Shown: positions 48,380 through 57,769 of the stretch, in pieces
Layout of the letters: the number at the start of each line of letters is the position of its first letter
How positions within the stretch are numbered: the first letter of the stretch is position 1
NCBI RefSeq assembly: GCF_041260665.1
Contig: NZ_JBGCCT010000038.1
Span: 1-64,000, forward strand
Length of the DNA: 64,000 nt
DNA from: Catenulispora sp. GP43
GTDB lineage: Bacteria > Actinomycetota > Actinomycetes > Streptomycetales > Catenulisporaceae
Direction: 5' to 3'
Translations under genes and position numbers: made by a program
The notes under the pieces: generated by a model
What the model was told of the DNA's origin: nothing
The model's database searches: none
What the model saw: the letters and a program-made list of their open reading frames with translations, nothing else

Positions 48380-50440
48380 TCAGCCGGTGATGCTCGCCGC
48401 CCCGGTCTCCAGGTGCCCGGTCGCCCGGCGGCTCCACGAAGAGTCCGAGCTCACGGTGACCGTGAAGTCGTACCACCCGTTGTTGTACGCGACCGCGTTG
48501 AAGTAGTCGCTGACGGTCGCCCCGGCGGCCACCTGGTACGTCCACGGACCGTCGGTCCGGTAGTTGGTCGAGGTGATCGTGAACGTCACCGTGCTCGTAC
48601 CGGTGTTCTTCATCGAGAACCACACCGCCTGCTGCCCGGTGTTCGGCGCCGGGGCGTAGTACGTGCCGGCCTCGGCGGTGGCGCCGCTGCCGTTGGCGTT
48701 GCCGGTGAAGCGCCGCAGGAAGCGGTTCGGGCCGACGACGGTCAGGTCGTACTGGCCGTTGCCGTAGTTGGTCCCGATGTTGAAGAAGTCCTTGACGCTG
48801 CCGTCGGTGCCGTTGCTGTAGGCGTTGACGGTGTACTGCCAGGGCCCGCCGGTGCGGTAGGCGTTCGCGTACGCCGAGAAGTGCGCGGCGGCGGTGGCCT
48901 GCGGGCCCTGGTTCGCCATCTCCAGCCAGATCAGGATCTGCCCGTTGGCGTCGTACTCGAGGTGGTCCACCCAGGCGTTCGGCTGGTACGGCAGCGCCCG
49001 CGCGGGCCGGGTGCCGCTCTCCTGCGTCGGCAGCGCGTTGTTCGCCGGGCTCGGGTTGGTCTGCGCGTTGCAGAACGACTGCCCGATCACCGTGCTGGTG
49101 GCGGGCAGGCTCGGCAGGCCGCTGACCGGGTTGGCGAAGTCGAAGGCGCCGGTGAGGTCGCCGCAGACCTGGCGGCGCCAGGCGCTGATGTTCGAACACG
49201 TCGCCGGGGTGCCCAGGGCGGCGGTCCAGGTCTCCAGGAAGCGGAGCACCGAGGTGTGGTCGTAGACCTGCGAGTCGACCCAGCCGCCGCGGGTCCACGG
49301 GGAGACCACGACCATCGGGACCCGGAAGCCCAGGCCGATCGGGGCGCCCTGGGTGCTCTCGTTCGCCGTGCCGGACGGCGCGACCGGCGGCGGGACGTGG
49401 TCGAAGAAGCCGTCGTTCTCGTCGTAGTTCAGGAACAGCACGGTGCTGTCGAACGTCGCCGGGTCCGCGGCCAGGGCCTGGATGACCAGGTTCACGAAGT
49501 GCGCGCCGTCGTTCGGCGGCGCGTCGGGGTGCTCGGAGAACGCCTGGCTGGCCACCACCCACGACACCTGCGGCAGCGTCCCGCCGAGCACGTCGGCCTT
49601 GATCGCCGCGGCGATGTCGTCCGGCGTGGAGCCGGTGGAGGGCACCGAGGACATGCCGCGCTGGTAGAGCGGGCTGGAGGTGGCCGCGCCGGTGAACTGC
49701 TTGAAGTAGGCCAGCGCGTTGTCGCCGAAGTTGTCGCTCGCGTTCTGGTACACCCGCCAGGACACCCCGGCGTTCTGCAGCGCCTCGGCGTAGGTCTGCC
49801 AGCTCAGGTTCGACTCCGAGCCGCCGTCGTACGCCGGGCCGCCGGCGGTGCCGTTCGGGTCGATCATGCCGGACCACAGGTAGGTGCGGTTCGGGCCGGT
49901 CGCCGACAGGATCGAGCAGTGGTAGGCGTCGCAGACCGTGTAGGCGTCGGCGAGCGCGTAGTGGAACGGGATGTCCGAGCGGTTCAGGAAGCCCATGGTC
50001 CGGTTGGATCCCTTGGCCGAGACCCAGTTGTCCATCTTGCCGCCGTTCCAGGCGGAATGCTGCGTGGACCAGCTGTGGTCCAGCGACCCGTCGCACTGCG
50101 CGAGGTCTTCCTTGCTGGTCCCGAACCACCAGGTGTTGGTGTCCGACAGCTGCCACGGGTACTGCCGCCCGGAGCCGTTGGGCTGGTTGAACACCGAGTA
50201 GCCGCCGGCGATCTGCACCGTCGCGCGGTCGGCGAACCCGCGCACCCCCTGCAGACTCCCGAAGTAGTGGTCGAAGCTGCGGTTCTCCTGCATCAGCACC
50301 ACGACGTGCTTGACGTCGCGGATCGTCCCCGTGCCGGTGGCAGCGGCCTGCGATATCGAGCCGGGCAGGGACTCCAGGCCGAGGGTCGCGCCGAGGGCGG
50401 CGGCGGAGCCGAGGAAGGTGCGGCGGGAAACGGGCGCCAC
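48380..50440 (-). CDS. Phospholipase C, phosphocholine-type, Tat-exported
   Basis: A 686-residue phosphoesterase. A twin-arginine signal SRRTFLGS begins at residue 5. The catalytic domain starts HVVVLMQENRSFDHYFG and contains GFRVPMVVVSPW; it belongs to the PlcH/AcpA-like family that cleaves phosphatidylcholine and similar lipids. Two C-terminal DUF756-like beta-sandwich domains follow. I chose the GTG at 50440, 7 nt after AGGAGG, because a longer start lies within the promoter of the divergent gene. Confidence 0.9.
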   Translation of the reverse strand: MAPVSRRTFLGSAAALGATLGLESLPGSISQAAATGTGTIRDVKHVVVLMQENRSFDHYFGSLQGVRGFADRATVQIAGGYSVFNQPNGSGRQYPWQLSDTNTWWFGTSKEDLAQCDGSLDHSWSTQHSAWNGGKMDNWVSAKGSNRTMGFLNRSDIPFHYALADAYTVCDAYHCSILSATGPNRTYLWSGMIDPNGTAGGPAYDGGSESNLSWQTYAEALQNAGVSWRVYQNASDNFGDNALAYFKQFTGAATSSPLYQRGMSSVPSTGSTPDDIAAAIKADVLGGTLPQVSWVVASQAFSEHPDAPPNDGAHFVNLVIQALAADPATFDSTVLFLNYDENDGFFDHVPPPVAPSGTANESTQGAPIGLGFRVPMVVVSPWTRGGWVDSQVYDHTSVLRFLETWTAALGTPATCSNISAWRRQVCGDLTGAFDFANPVSGLPSLPATSTVIGQSFCNAQTNPSPANNALPTQESGTRPARALPYQPNAWVDHLEYDANGQILIWLEMANQGPQATAAAHFSAYANAYRTGGPWQYTVNAYSNGTDGSVKDFFNIGTNYGNGQYDLTVVGPNRFLRRFTGNANGSGATAEAGTYYAPAPNTGQQAVWFSMKNTGTSTVTFTITSTNYRTDGPWTYQVAAGATVSDYFNAVAYNNGWYDFTVTVSSDSSWSRRATGHLETGAASITG

Positions 50441-50613
50441 GATGGGGCCTCCTGGGATGAGGGGTGCGGTGGGGTGGTGGGGTGTGGGGAAACCTGAAGC
50501 ATTCTCAACGATCGCGGCCGAACAGGCCAGACCCTCAAGAGCACGTTGGTCCACACTTTGCGAACCGGATTGGTCCTGTTCGCCGCGATGACCAGTCCGG
50601 TAAAGCTGAGCCC

Positions 50614-51306
50614 ATGTACTTCCAGCACGCCGAAGCCATCCGGTCGGAGTTCCCGGGCCTGGCCGCCGCCGCCCTGACCACCTCCGGTATCACCACCGCG
50701 CCCGATGTCGCCGAGCAGGTCGACCGCTTCACGGCGATCGCGAAGGACCGCCTGGCCGGCGGCACCGAGTCCGACCTGGCCGAGATCAAGGCCTGGCGCC
50801 AGGCCTTCGCCAAGATGGGCCTGAAGCCCACGCAGTACCGCTGCGCCTCCGAAGCCTTGCTGCGCCGCCTGCGCAAGGAGGGCGACCTGCCCCGTATCCA
50901 TCCCCTGATCGACCTGTGCAACGCGGTCTCGGTCGCATATGCGATCCCGGTCGCCGCCCTGGACCTGGACCAGATCTCCGGGGACCTGGAGGTCCGGCAC
51001 GCGGGCGGCGACGAGGTCTACCACACCTTCGGCAGCACGACCGAGAACCCGGAGCCCGGCGAGGTGATCTTCGCCGACGCCGCCGGCCGGTCGCACGCCC
51101 GCCGCTGGACCAACCGGCAGAGCGGCCTGTCGGCGGTCCGCCCGGCCACCTCCCGGGTCCTGATCGTCGCCGAGGCGCTGCACGATTCGGCGGCCGAGGA
51201 CGTCGCCGCCCTGATGAAGACGCTGGCCGAGGAGCTGGCCGCGGCCTGGGAGACGACGCCGGCCGCCGCGCTGCTCAGCGCGGCGGCACCACGGTTCGAA
51301 GCCTGA
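50614..51306 (+). CDS. B3/4 domain protein
   Basis: A 230-residue protein with the B3/B4 tRNA-binding-like fold of the phenylalanyl-tRNA synthetase beta chain (YRCASEALLRRLRKEGDLPRIHPLIDLCNAVSVAYAIPVAALDLDQI). Free-standing members may bind or edit tRNA; the role is unsettled. The start ATG (MYFQHAEAI) has only a weak RBS. It is divergent from the phospholipase C gene. A charged loop with TTENPEPGEVIFADAAGRSHARRWTNRQS is as in related proteins. Confidence 0.83.
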   Translation: MYFQHAEAIRSEFPGLAAAALTTSGITTAPDVAEQVDRFTAIAKDRLAGGTESDLAEIKAWRQAFAKMGLKPTQYRCASEALLRRLRKEGDLPRIHPLIDLCNAVSVAYAIPVAALDLDQISGDLEVRHAGGDEVYHTFGSTTENPEPGEVIFADAAGRSHARRWTNRQSGLSAVRPATSRVLIVAEALHDSAAEDVAALMKTLAEELAAAWETTPAAALLSAAAPRFEA

Positions 51307-51315
51307 GCACGCGTC

Positions 51316-53133
51316 CTACAAGAACCCGCCGGACTGCCGCGACCACAAGGTGGCGTAGAGCCCGTCGCGCGCCAGCAGCGCCTCGTGCGTGCCCTCCTCG
51401 ACGATCCGCCCGGCGTCGAGCACCACGATGCGGTCCATGCGGGCGATCGTCGACAGGCGGTGCGCGATCGCGATCACGGTGCGGCCCTCCATCACCTCGC
51501 CGAGGGTTTCCTGGATGGCCGCCTCGACCTCGGAGTCGAGCGCCGAGGTGGCCTCGTCCAGGATCAGGATCGGCGCGTCGCGGTGCACGGCGCGGGCCAG
51601 GGCGACCCGCTGCCGCTGCCCTCCGGACAGGCGGATCCCGCGTTCCCCGACCAGCGCGTCATAGCCGCGCCGCCCCTGCGCGTCGCGCAACGCCGCGATG
51701 AACCCGTCGGCGGCGGCCTGCCGGGCCGCCGCCTCGACCGCCGCGTCGTCGGAGGCGATGCCGCCGGCGATGTTCTCGCGCACCGAGCGGTGCAGCAGCG
51801 TCGCCTCCTGGGCCACGACGGCGAACTGCCGCCGCAGGCTGTCCTGGGTGACGTCGGCGATGCGGTGGCCGTCGATCCAGATCGTGCCGGACTCGGCCTC
51901 GTAGAACCGCAGCAGCAGGCTGACGACCGTCGACTTGCCCGCCCCGGACCGGCCGACCAGGCCGACGCGCTCGCCGGCGGCGACGTCCAGGCTCAGGCGG
52001 TCCAGCCCGCCGGCGCCGCGTCCGTAGTGATGGCTGACGCCCTCGAACCGGATGCGTCCCTTGGCCGGCGGGAGGATGACAGCGTTCGGCGAATCCTCGA
52101 CGGCCAGCGGCTGCGCGACGGTGCGCAGCGACCGGTCCAGCTGCCCGAGCGCGCCGAACATGTCCGAGAGCGCGTCGAGCAGCCACTCCCCCATCGACGT
52201 GATGCGCAGGCTGAGCGCCGAGGCCGCCGCGACCAGCCCGATCGCCGCCGCGCCGGCCTGCCACAGCACGATGCCGTAGCCGACCAGGCCGACCAGCAGC
52301 CCGCCGCCCAGTGCCGTCATGCTCGCGTTGATGGTCACCTCGACGCGCTGCACGTCCAGGTACGCGCGGCGCGCGGCGGCGAAGACCCGCCGGTCGTCTG
52401 CCTCGCGGTCCGGGAACAGCGCCAGGGTGTCGGCGTTGGCGTAGGTGTCCACGAGCAGCCCGGTGAGCTCGGACTCGGTCTCCTGCATGCGCTCGTGGGC
52501 CGCCCGATAGCGCGGGACGAGCCACACCAGCAGCGCCGAGTACAGCACGATCCACGCCGCGAGCGGGAGCACCAGCCGCGGGTCGATCGACGCGATCAGC
52601 CACACCGACCCGGCCAGGTAGACCGCCACCGACACCAGCGTGTGGATGACGGCGTAGGAGGCTGTGGCGGCGGCCGTGCCGCCGTCGCGGACCCAGGTGG
52701 CGATGCGGCCGGCGAGGTCGTCGCGGAACCAGCCCACCGACTGGCGCGAGACGTAGCGGTGCAGCCGCCAGCGCGCCAGCGACTGGGCGTTGACCCGGAA
52801 GGCGATGTCGTCCAGCCCCTCGCCGCAGACGTGGATCAGCGGCCTGACGATCACCACCAGCACCGCGGCCAGGACCAGGCCGCGGCCGTGTTCGGGCCAG
52901 AACCGGTCCCGGCTGGTCGCGGTGAGCACATCGACCAGGCGGCCGGCGTACCCGATGAGCCACACCTCGATCGCGGCGCTGGCGACCGTGGTGGCCAGGG
53001 CGAACAGGACGACCGTGCGCAGCGGCCGGAACTCGCGGGTCAGGAACCGCCGGGCCGCCGCGGGCGGGGTGCCGGGATTGTGGCGGTCGGGACGGAAGGG
53101 GTCAGCAGAGTTCTCCAACAGACGGAACAGCAA
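51316..53133 (-). CDS. ABC transporter with fused permease and ATPase (exporter type)
   Basis: A 605-residue half-transporter. Six membrane helices lie at about 40-330, then the ATPase domain: Walker A GRSGAGKST, Q-loop VVAQEA, signature LSGGQRQR, Walker B ILILDEATSAL and the H-loop AIAHRLST. It should form a homodimer that exports a lipid, drug or peptide. No partner gene is near. The 3' end lies 10 bp after the convergent B3/4 gene stop. Confidence 0.9.
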   Translation of the reverse strand: MLFRLLENSADPFRPDRHNPGTPPAAARRFLTREFRPLRTVVLFALATTVASAAIEVWLIGYAGRLVDVLTATSRDRFWPEHGRGLVLAAVLVVIVRPLIHVCGEGLDDIAFRVNAQSLARWRLHRYVSRQSVGWFRDDLAGRIATWVRDGGTAAATASYAVIHTLVSVAVYLAGSVWLIASIDPRLVLPLAAWIVLYSALLVWLVPRYRAAHERMQETESELTGLLVDTYANADTLALFPDREADDRRVFAAARRAYLDVQRVEVTINASMTALGGGLLVGLVGYGIVLWQAGAAAIGLVAAASALSLRITSMGEWLLDALSDMFGALGQLDRSLRTVAQPLAVEDSPNAVILPPAKGRIRFEGVSHHYGRGAGGLDRLSLDVAAGERVGLVGRSGAGKSTVVSLLLRFYEAESGTIWIDGHRIADVTQDSLRRQFAVVAQEATLLHRSVRENIAGGIASDDAAVEAAARQAAADGFIAALRDAQGRRGYDALVGERGIRLSGGQRQRVALARAVHRDAPILILDEATSALDSEVEAAIQETLGEVMEGRTVIAIAHRLSTIARMDRIVVLDAGRIVEEGTHEALLARDGLYATLWSRQSGGFL

Positions 53134-53280
53134 GGGGTGCCCTCCGGGCGGTTTCGGCGAACAAGGGTCCGGGGCGTCCCGTGGCGGCCATGTCCGTCTC
53201 CATCCGTTCCGTGGGCTGTTCCGTCGGCTGGGTGTTCCGACGCGCGCAGGCTACCGCTGCGCGCGCCCGGCTGCACTTGG

Positions 53281-54123
53281 TTAACGCTTGATCGCCACAC
53301 CCGCGTACATCGCGATGTCCTGGTCGCGGATCGGCGCCGCGCCGGCGTCCGGCCGCCAGTGGTGCACCAGCGCGACACCGGGGTCGAGCAGTTCGAAGCC
53401 CTCGAAGAAGGCCTCGGTCTCGCCCTTGTCGCGCACCTGCAGCGGGATCCCGCGGGCGTTGTACTCCCGGCTGACGCCGCCGACGCCGACCGGGTCGGTG
53501 TCGCCGGTGAAGACCGTCAGCGCCAGGAAGCTGCCCGGGACCAGCGCGTCCATGAAACGGCGCACGGTGCCCTGCGGGTCGTCGGAGTCCAGCACGAAGT
53601 GCACGATCGCGATCAGCGACAGCGCCACCGGCTTGGAGAAGTCCAGGACCTCGCGCAGCCGGGGGTTGTCGATGATCGACTCCGGGTCGCGGAAGTCCGC
53701 GTCCACGTAGCAGGTGGCGCCCTCCGCGGTGCTGGACATCAGGGCCCTGGCATGGGTCAGCACGATCGGGTCGTTGTCGACGTAGGCCACGCGCACCTCC
53801 GGGGCGATGGCCTGGGCGATCTCATGCACGTTCGGGGAGGTGGGGATGCCGGTGCCGATGTCCAGGAACTGCCGGACGCCGTACTCCTCGGTCAGGTGGC
53901 GCACCGCGCGCTGCATGAAGTCGCGGGTGGTCCGCATCGAGACCGGCAGGGCCGGCCAGGCCTCGACCGAGGCCTTGGCGGCGATCCGGTCCGCCTCGAA
54001 GTTGGTCTTGCCGCCGATCAGGTAGTCGTAGACGCGCGCCGAGTGCGGCACGTCCATCCGCAGGTCCACCGCGGGGTAGTCGTCCTCTTTCGGCGCCTGC
54101 CCGGCCCGGACCTCGTTCGTCAT
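53281..54123 (-). CDS. SAM-dependent methyltransferase, DUF574 family
   Basis: A 280-residue protein of the actinobacterial S-adenosylmethionine methyltransferase family (DUF574). Signatures are SARVYDYLIGGKTNFEADR at the start, FLDIGTGIPTSPNVHEIAQ for SAM binding, VAYVDNDPIVLTHARALM, and EGFELLDPGV. The ATG follows AAAGGGTGGGCG. Substrates are unknown. The gene is divergent from the PI-PLC-like gene. Confidence 0.88.
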   Translation of the reverse strand: MTNEVRAGQAPKEDDYPAVDLRMDVPHSARVYDYLIGGKTNFEADRIAAKASVEAWPALPVSMRTTRDFMQRAVRHLTEEYGVRQFLDIGTGIPTSPNVHEIAQAIAPEVRVAYVDNDPIVLTHARALMSSTAEGATCYVDADFRDPESIIDNPRLREVLDFSKPVALSLIAIVHFVLDSDDPQGTVRRFMDALVPGSFLALTVFTGDTDPVGVGGVSREYNARGIPLQVRDKGETEAFFEGFELLDPGVALVHHWRPDAGAAPIRDQDIAMYAGVAIKR

Positions 54124-54390
54124 CGCCCACCCTTTCGTCGCGTGCCGCGCAGCGCGGCGCAGGACCGCCATGATCGCGGTCCTCGAAGCGCATGATAACG
54201 AAATACCCGCGCGAAGGCGGCAGGGCTCTGGTATCAGGACTCTGTGAAACTTCAACCACCGAACGCGGGTGATCCAACCGGTCACACACGGTTCATCTGA
54301 GGACTCTGTCTTCCTCCTGACATCGCGGCTAACCTCCACCGCGGAGCAAACCCCACGCTCCGGCGATTGCCACCCAGGAGGTACCCACCC

Positions 54391-55443
54391 ATGACAGCAC
54401 CCTGGCTCCGCCGCTTCACGGCCGGCGCCGCGACGCTCGGCGCCGCCGTGCTCGCACTGGCCGCGACCATCGCGCCGGCCGCCGCGGACACCGGCTCGTC
54501 CCCGGTGTCCCACAGCACCGTGGTCGGCCTGCACAACACGTACGACGACGGGGCCGAGTTCCCGCACCTGGCCAACGCGCTGGACGCCGGGACGTCGATG
54601 ATCGAGCTCGACACCTGGACCGACGTGTTCACGAACGAGTGGAAGGTGAGCCACAGCAACCCGCTGGGGAACAACAACAACTGCGTCGACGCCGCCAAGC
54701 CGGCCGACATCTACACCGGCTCGGCGAACAAGGACCTCGGGTCCTGCCTGGACGACGTCAAGTACTGGCTGGCCTCGCACACCACCTCCGGGCCGCTGTA
54801 CATCAAGCTGGAGATGAAGCAGGGCTTCGAGGCCGACTACGGCCTGGGCCCCTCGCAGCTGGACGCGCTGATCAACGCCCACCTCGGCAGCCTGGTGTAC
54901 CGGCCCGCGGACCTGCTCAACGGCACGTACCCGAACCTGGACGCGGCCGCGAAGGCCGACGCCTGGCCGTCCCGCTCGGCGCTGGCCGGCAAGGTCATCC
55001 TCTACGTCATCCCCGGCACGGTGGAGCTGGCCAACCCGTTCGACACCCTGCACACGGACGTCGAGTACGGCACGTACCTGAAGAACCTGGCGGCCGCCGG
55101 CAACGTGTCGCAGGCCGCCGTCTTCCCCTGCGTCCTGGGCGCGCAGACCGGCGACCCGCGCAGCCAGTACTCGGACACCTCGATCCGGCCGTGGTTCGTG
55201 GTCTTCGACGGCGACGCCAACACCTTCGTCACCAGCGTCGACACGTCGTGGTACGACACCGACCACTACATCCTGATCATGACCGACGCGCAGAACGTCG
55301 CCCCGGCGCTCAGCGACACCGCCCCGAGCCAGTCCGACGCCCAGGCCCGGGTGGCGCTGCTGGCGAGCAAGCACGCCAGTGTGGTCTCGACCGACTGGAC
55401 CGGCCTGCCCGCGGTGCTGTCCGAGGTCCTGCCGCGCGGCTGA
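54391..55443 (+). CDS. Secreted PI-PLC-like phosphodiesterase
   Basis: A 350-residue exported protein with a signal peptide ending near AAA (about residue 32). The catalytic start VVGLHNTYDDG contains a histidine near residue 48, and an ELD motif follows (SMIELDTWTD); the TIM-barrel fold resembles the Ca2+-dependent PI-PLC C1-like family. LYIKLEMKQGF and WFVVFDGDANTF continue the barrel. It should cleave a phosphodiester or glycerol phosphodiester outside the cell. The ATG follows AGGAGGT by 8 nt. A hairpin follows the gene. Confidence 0.85.
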   Translation: MTAPWLRRFTAGAATLGAAVLALAATIAPAAADTGSSPVSHSTVVGLHNTYDDGAEFPHLANALDAGTSMIELDTWTDVFTNEWKVSHSNPLGNNNNCVDAAKPADIYTGSANKDLGSCLDDVKYWLASHTTSGPLYIKLEMKQGFEADYGLGPSQLDALINAHLGSLVYRPADLLNGTYPNLDAAAKADAWPSRSALAGKVILYVIPGTVELANPFDTLHTDVEYGTYLKNLAAAGNVSQAAVFPCVLGAQTGDPRSQYSDTSIRPWFVVFDGDANTFVTSVDTSWYDTDHYILIMTDAQNVAPALSDTAPSQSDAQARVALLASKHASVVSTDWTGLPAVLSEVLPRG

Positions 55444-55468
55444 ACCACCTGCTCAAAGCCGCTTTTCC

Positions 55469-55502
55469 CACCGCTCGGCCGGGTTCTCACGGCCGGGCGG
55501 TG
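55469..55502 (+). terminator. Hairpin terminator after the PI-PLC-like gene
   Basis: 13-nt arms CACCGCTCGGCCG and CGGCCGGGCGGTG with one G-U pair in RNA and an 8-nt loop, 26 bp after the stop. Confidence 0.7.
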
Positions 55503-55527
55503 TGCTGTCCGCCCCCGCCGCGCGCCG

Positions 55528-55557
55528 TTGACAGGAAACCAAATGGTTTCCTATTGT
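55528..55557 (+). promoter_or_regulatory. Promoter with an operator filling its spacer (ArsR-SRPBCC gene)
   Basis: A TTGACA -35 box (55528-55533) and a TATTGT -10 box (55552-55557) are separated by exactly 18 bp. That spacer is the palindrome GGAAACCA-AA-TGGTTTCC (55534-55551, perfect 8-bp arms). Transcription would start at about 55564-55565, at the ATG, so the mRNA looks leaderless. A repressor bound here should block RNA polymerase directly. Confidence 0.75.
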
Positions 55558-55564
55558 GGAAGCC

Positions 55565-56326
55565 ATGGACCCCGTGTTCAAGGCCCTGGCCGACCCGACG
55601 CGCCGAGCACTGCTGGACGAGCTGTTCGCCGACGACGGCCAGACCCTGGCGGCCCTGACGGCGCGGCACGAGATGACACGCATCGCCGTGGCCAAACACC
55701 TGCGGATCCTGGAGGAGGCGGGCCTGGTCGTGACCCGCCGGCGCGGCCGGGAGAAGCTGCACTTCCTCAACCCGGTCCCGATCCGCCAGGTCCACGACCG
55801 CTGGGTCGGCAAGTACACCGAGCAGTGGGCTGCCGGGCTGGTGGGCCTGAAGCGTGAGCTGGAGGAACTCATGGAGCGCGTCTTCGAGATCTACATCCGC
55901 ACCACGCCCGAACGGCTGTGGGAGGCGATCACCGATCCCGACATCCGGGCGAAGTACCACTTCGGCCTGGAAGTGGAGTCCGACTGGACCCGGGGCTCGC
56001 GGTACGAGCTGAGGCACCCGGCGGCCGAGCGGCCGATCATCGAGGGCGAGAACCTGGTGGTCGATCCGCCGCGCCGGCTGGTGCAGACCATGCGCGCGCT
56101 GTGGGGCCCGCAGGCCGAGGCCGCCGGGACGACCCGGGTGACCTGGGAGATCGAGCCGGTCGGCGACTCGTGCCGGCTGACGGTCGTGCACGACCAGCTG
56201 CCGCCGGACGCCCCGTCCGAGGTCTACGGCGGCTGGCCGATGGTCCTGTCGGGGCTGAAGACCTGGCTGGAGACCGGGGAAAGGCTCACGACGCCCGGAT
56301 CGCTGATGTACGGCACCGACAACTGA
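55565..56326 (+). CDS. ArsR-type regulator fused to a SRPBCC (AHSA1) domain
   Basis: A 253-residue fusion. Residues 1-85 are a winged HTH of the ArsR type (DPTRRALLDELF, TRHEMTRIAVAKHLRILEEAGLV) without the metal-binding cysteine pair. Residues 105-250 are an AHSA1-like START/SRPBCC domain (VFEIYIRTTPERLWEAITDP, TRVTWEIEPVG). The domain probably binds a hydrophobic ligand and controls DNA binding. The ATG at 55565 sits at the predicted transcription start, so a leaderless mRNA is likely. It is followed by a VOC gene, its likely target. Confidence 0.85.
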   Translation: MDPVFKALADPTRRALLDELFADDGQTLAALTARHEMTRIAVAKHLRILEEAGLVVTRRRGREKLHFLNPVPIRQVHDRWVGKYTEQWAAGLVGLKRELEELMERVFEIYIRTTPERLWEAITDPDIRAKYHFGLEVESDWTRGSRYELRHPAAERPIIEGENLVVDPPRRLVQTMRALWGPQAEAAGTTRVTWEIEPVGDSCRLTVVHDQLPPDAPSEVYGGWPMVLSGLKTWLETGERLTTPGSLMYGTDN

Positions 56327-56342
56327 GAATCAGGAGACCGTC

Positions 56343-56762
56343 ATGAACCAGACCACCATCACCGACATCGGCACCGTGGGCATCCCGGTCAGCGACCAGG
56401 ACAAGGCGCTGGAGTTCTTCACCGGCACGCTCGGCTTCGACAAGCGCCTGGACATGCGCGCCGGCGAGAACTTCCGCTGGGTCACGGTCGCCGCGCCGGG
56501 CGCGCGGGTGTCGGTCGCCCTGGTCGGTATCGGCAACGGCGGCGGCACCGTCGGGCAGGACACCGGCATCCGCTTCATGGTCCCCGACGCCGAGGCAGAG
56601 CACACCGCCATGCGGCAGCGCGGCATCGAGGTCGGGGACCTGCTCCGGTGGCCGGGGGTGCCGCCGATGTACGAGTTCAAGGACCCGGACGGCAACCGGT
56701 TCGAAGTCGTCGAGACTGTCGAGGACGCCAAGACCGCCGAGAGCGCCTCGGCTGGCGTCTGA
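56343..56762 (+). CDS. VOC-family (glyoxalase-like) protein
   Basis: A 139-residue single-domain VOC protein: IGTVGIPVSDQDKALEFFTGTLGF at the N-terminus and MYEFKDPDGNRFEVVE near the end, where His/Glu metal ligands are expected. The ATG follows AGGAGACCGTC, 16 bp after the ArsR-SRPBCC stop. It is probably co-transcribed with that regulator and may detoxify or modify its ligand. The substrate is unknown. Confidence 0.82.
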   Translation: MNQTTITDIGTVGIPVSDQDKALEFFTGTLGFDKRLDMRAGENFRWVTVAAPGARVSVALVGIGNGGGTVGQDTGIRFMVPDAEAEHTAMRQRGIEVGDLLRWPGVPPMYEFKDPDGNRFEVVETVEDAKTAESASAGV

Positions 56763-56780
56763 TCAGCCGGCCTCGGCGTC

Positions 56781-57071
56781 TCAGACGGCCTCGACCTTCA
56801 CCCCGTGCCAGAACGCGACCCGGTCGCGGACATGCTCGGCCTCGGCCTTGGGCTCGGGGTAGAACCAGGCGGCGTCAGCGTTGGCCTCGCCGCCGACGGT
56901 GACGGTGTAGTAGCTGGCCAGGCCCTTCCACGGACAGACGGTATGGGTGTCGCTGGCGGCGAAGAACTCGCTGTTCAGCGACCCCGCCGGGAAGTAGTGG
57001 TTACCCTCCACCACCACGGTGTCGTCACTCTCGGCCAGCACCTGGCCGTTCCACACGGCGCGCATCGCCAT
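56781..57071 (-). CDS. DUF427 protein
   Basis: A 96-residue protein matching DUF427, a small beta-rich fold common in actinomycetes. Markers are VWNGQVLAESDDTVVVEGNHYFP and CPWKGLASYYTV. The function is unknown. A tight start is given by ATG at 57071 after AGGAGG. It converges with the VOC gene. Confidence 0.85.
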   Translation of the reverse strand: MAMRAVWNGQVLAESDDTVVVEGNHYFPAGSLNSEFFAASDTHTVCPWKGLASYYTVTVGGEANADAAWFYPEPKAEAEHVRDRVAFWHGVKVEAV

Positions 57072-57243
57072 TTCGCATCCTCCTGGGTCGTCTTACCGAT
57101 CACAACCAGCCTCGGCCGCGGATGCTTCCCGCGGGCCGGGCACCTGCGACGACGGCGGGGACCATCCCCTATTGTGTGGCGGACATCGCAGGGCAATGCT
57201 GGTGCTGCCCTCCCCCGTGTTCCGACCCTGAGAAGGTACGAAA

Positions 57244-57723
57244 ATGGCCGCCGCCTCCATATCGAACGCCTCGATCGCGCGCATCGCGCAGCTCGTCGGG
57301 TTCTCCGTCGTCGCCGCGGCGCTGGCCGTGGTCTCCTGGCGCGGCACGAGCCTGAACCTGCCGGACGTGGGCCAGTTCGCCGGCATCATCGGCTCGGGAT
57401 TCCTGGGCGGGATCATCAACCCGCTGATGAAGACGCTGGAGGGGCCCGACAACGCCGGGCAGCCGGCCGGCGGCTCGCAGGTGGTTAAGACCGTCGAGGC
57501 GGCACAGGACGGCGCCGCGACCGCGCTCGGGCAGAAGAGCGACCTGCTGTGGGAAGCCGCCGTGGCGATCGGGGCCGCGGCCATCGTGGCGGCCGCCCTG
57601 GCGCTGGCGATCAACGGCGAGCACCACATGAACGCCGCCGCGGCGCTGACGGCGCTGGCGACAGCGTTCGGGGCGCTGTTCGTCGACACTACGAAGATCA
57701 CGCATCCGGTGAACGCGAGCTGA
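57244..57723 (+). CDS. Small multi-helix membrane protein, unknown
   Basis: A 159-residue protein with up to four predicted membrane segments: FSVVAAALAVVSW, FAGIIGSGFLGGIINPL, AAVAIGAAAIVAAALALAI and TALATAFGALFVDT. An acidic linker (TLEGPDNAGQPAGGSQ) lies in the middle. I do not recognise the family. It converges with the gene at 57770, whose neighbours are also small membrane proteins. Confidence 0.55.
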   Translation: MAAASISNASIARIAQLVGFSVVAAALAVVSWRGTSLNLPDVGQFAGIIGSGFLGGIINPLMKTLEGPDNAGQPAGGSQVVKTVEAAQDGAATALGQKSDLLWEAAVAIGAAAIVAAALALAINGEHHMNAAAALTALATAFGALFVDTTKITHPVNAS

Positions 57724-57769
57724 GTTGAGCTGAGCCGGGCCGAGGGCCTGGGACGCCGGGCGCCAGGTC

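Noticed and set aside
51385..54195. 936-codon open frame on the plus strand
   Set aside because: Antisense to the ABC transporter and methyltransferase genes, rich in Arg, Gly and Asp and without domains.
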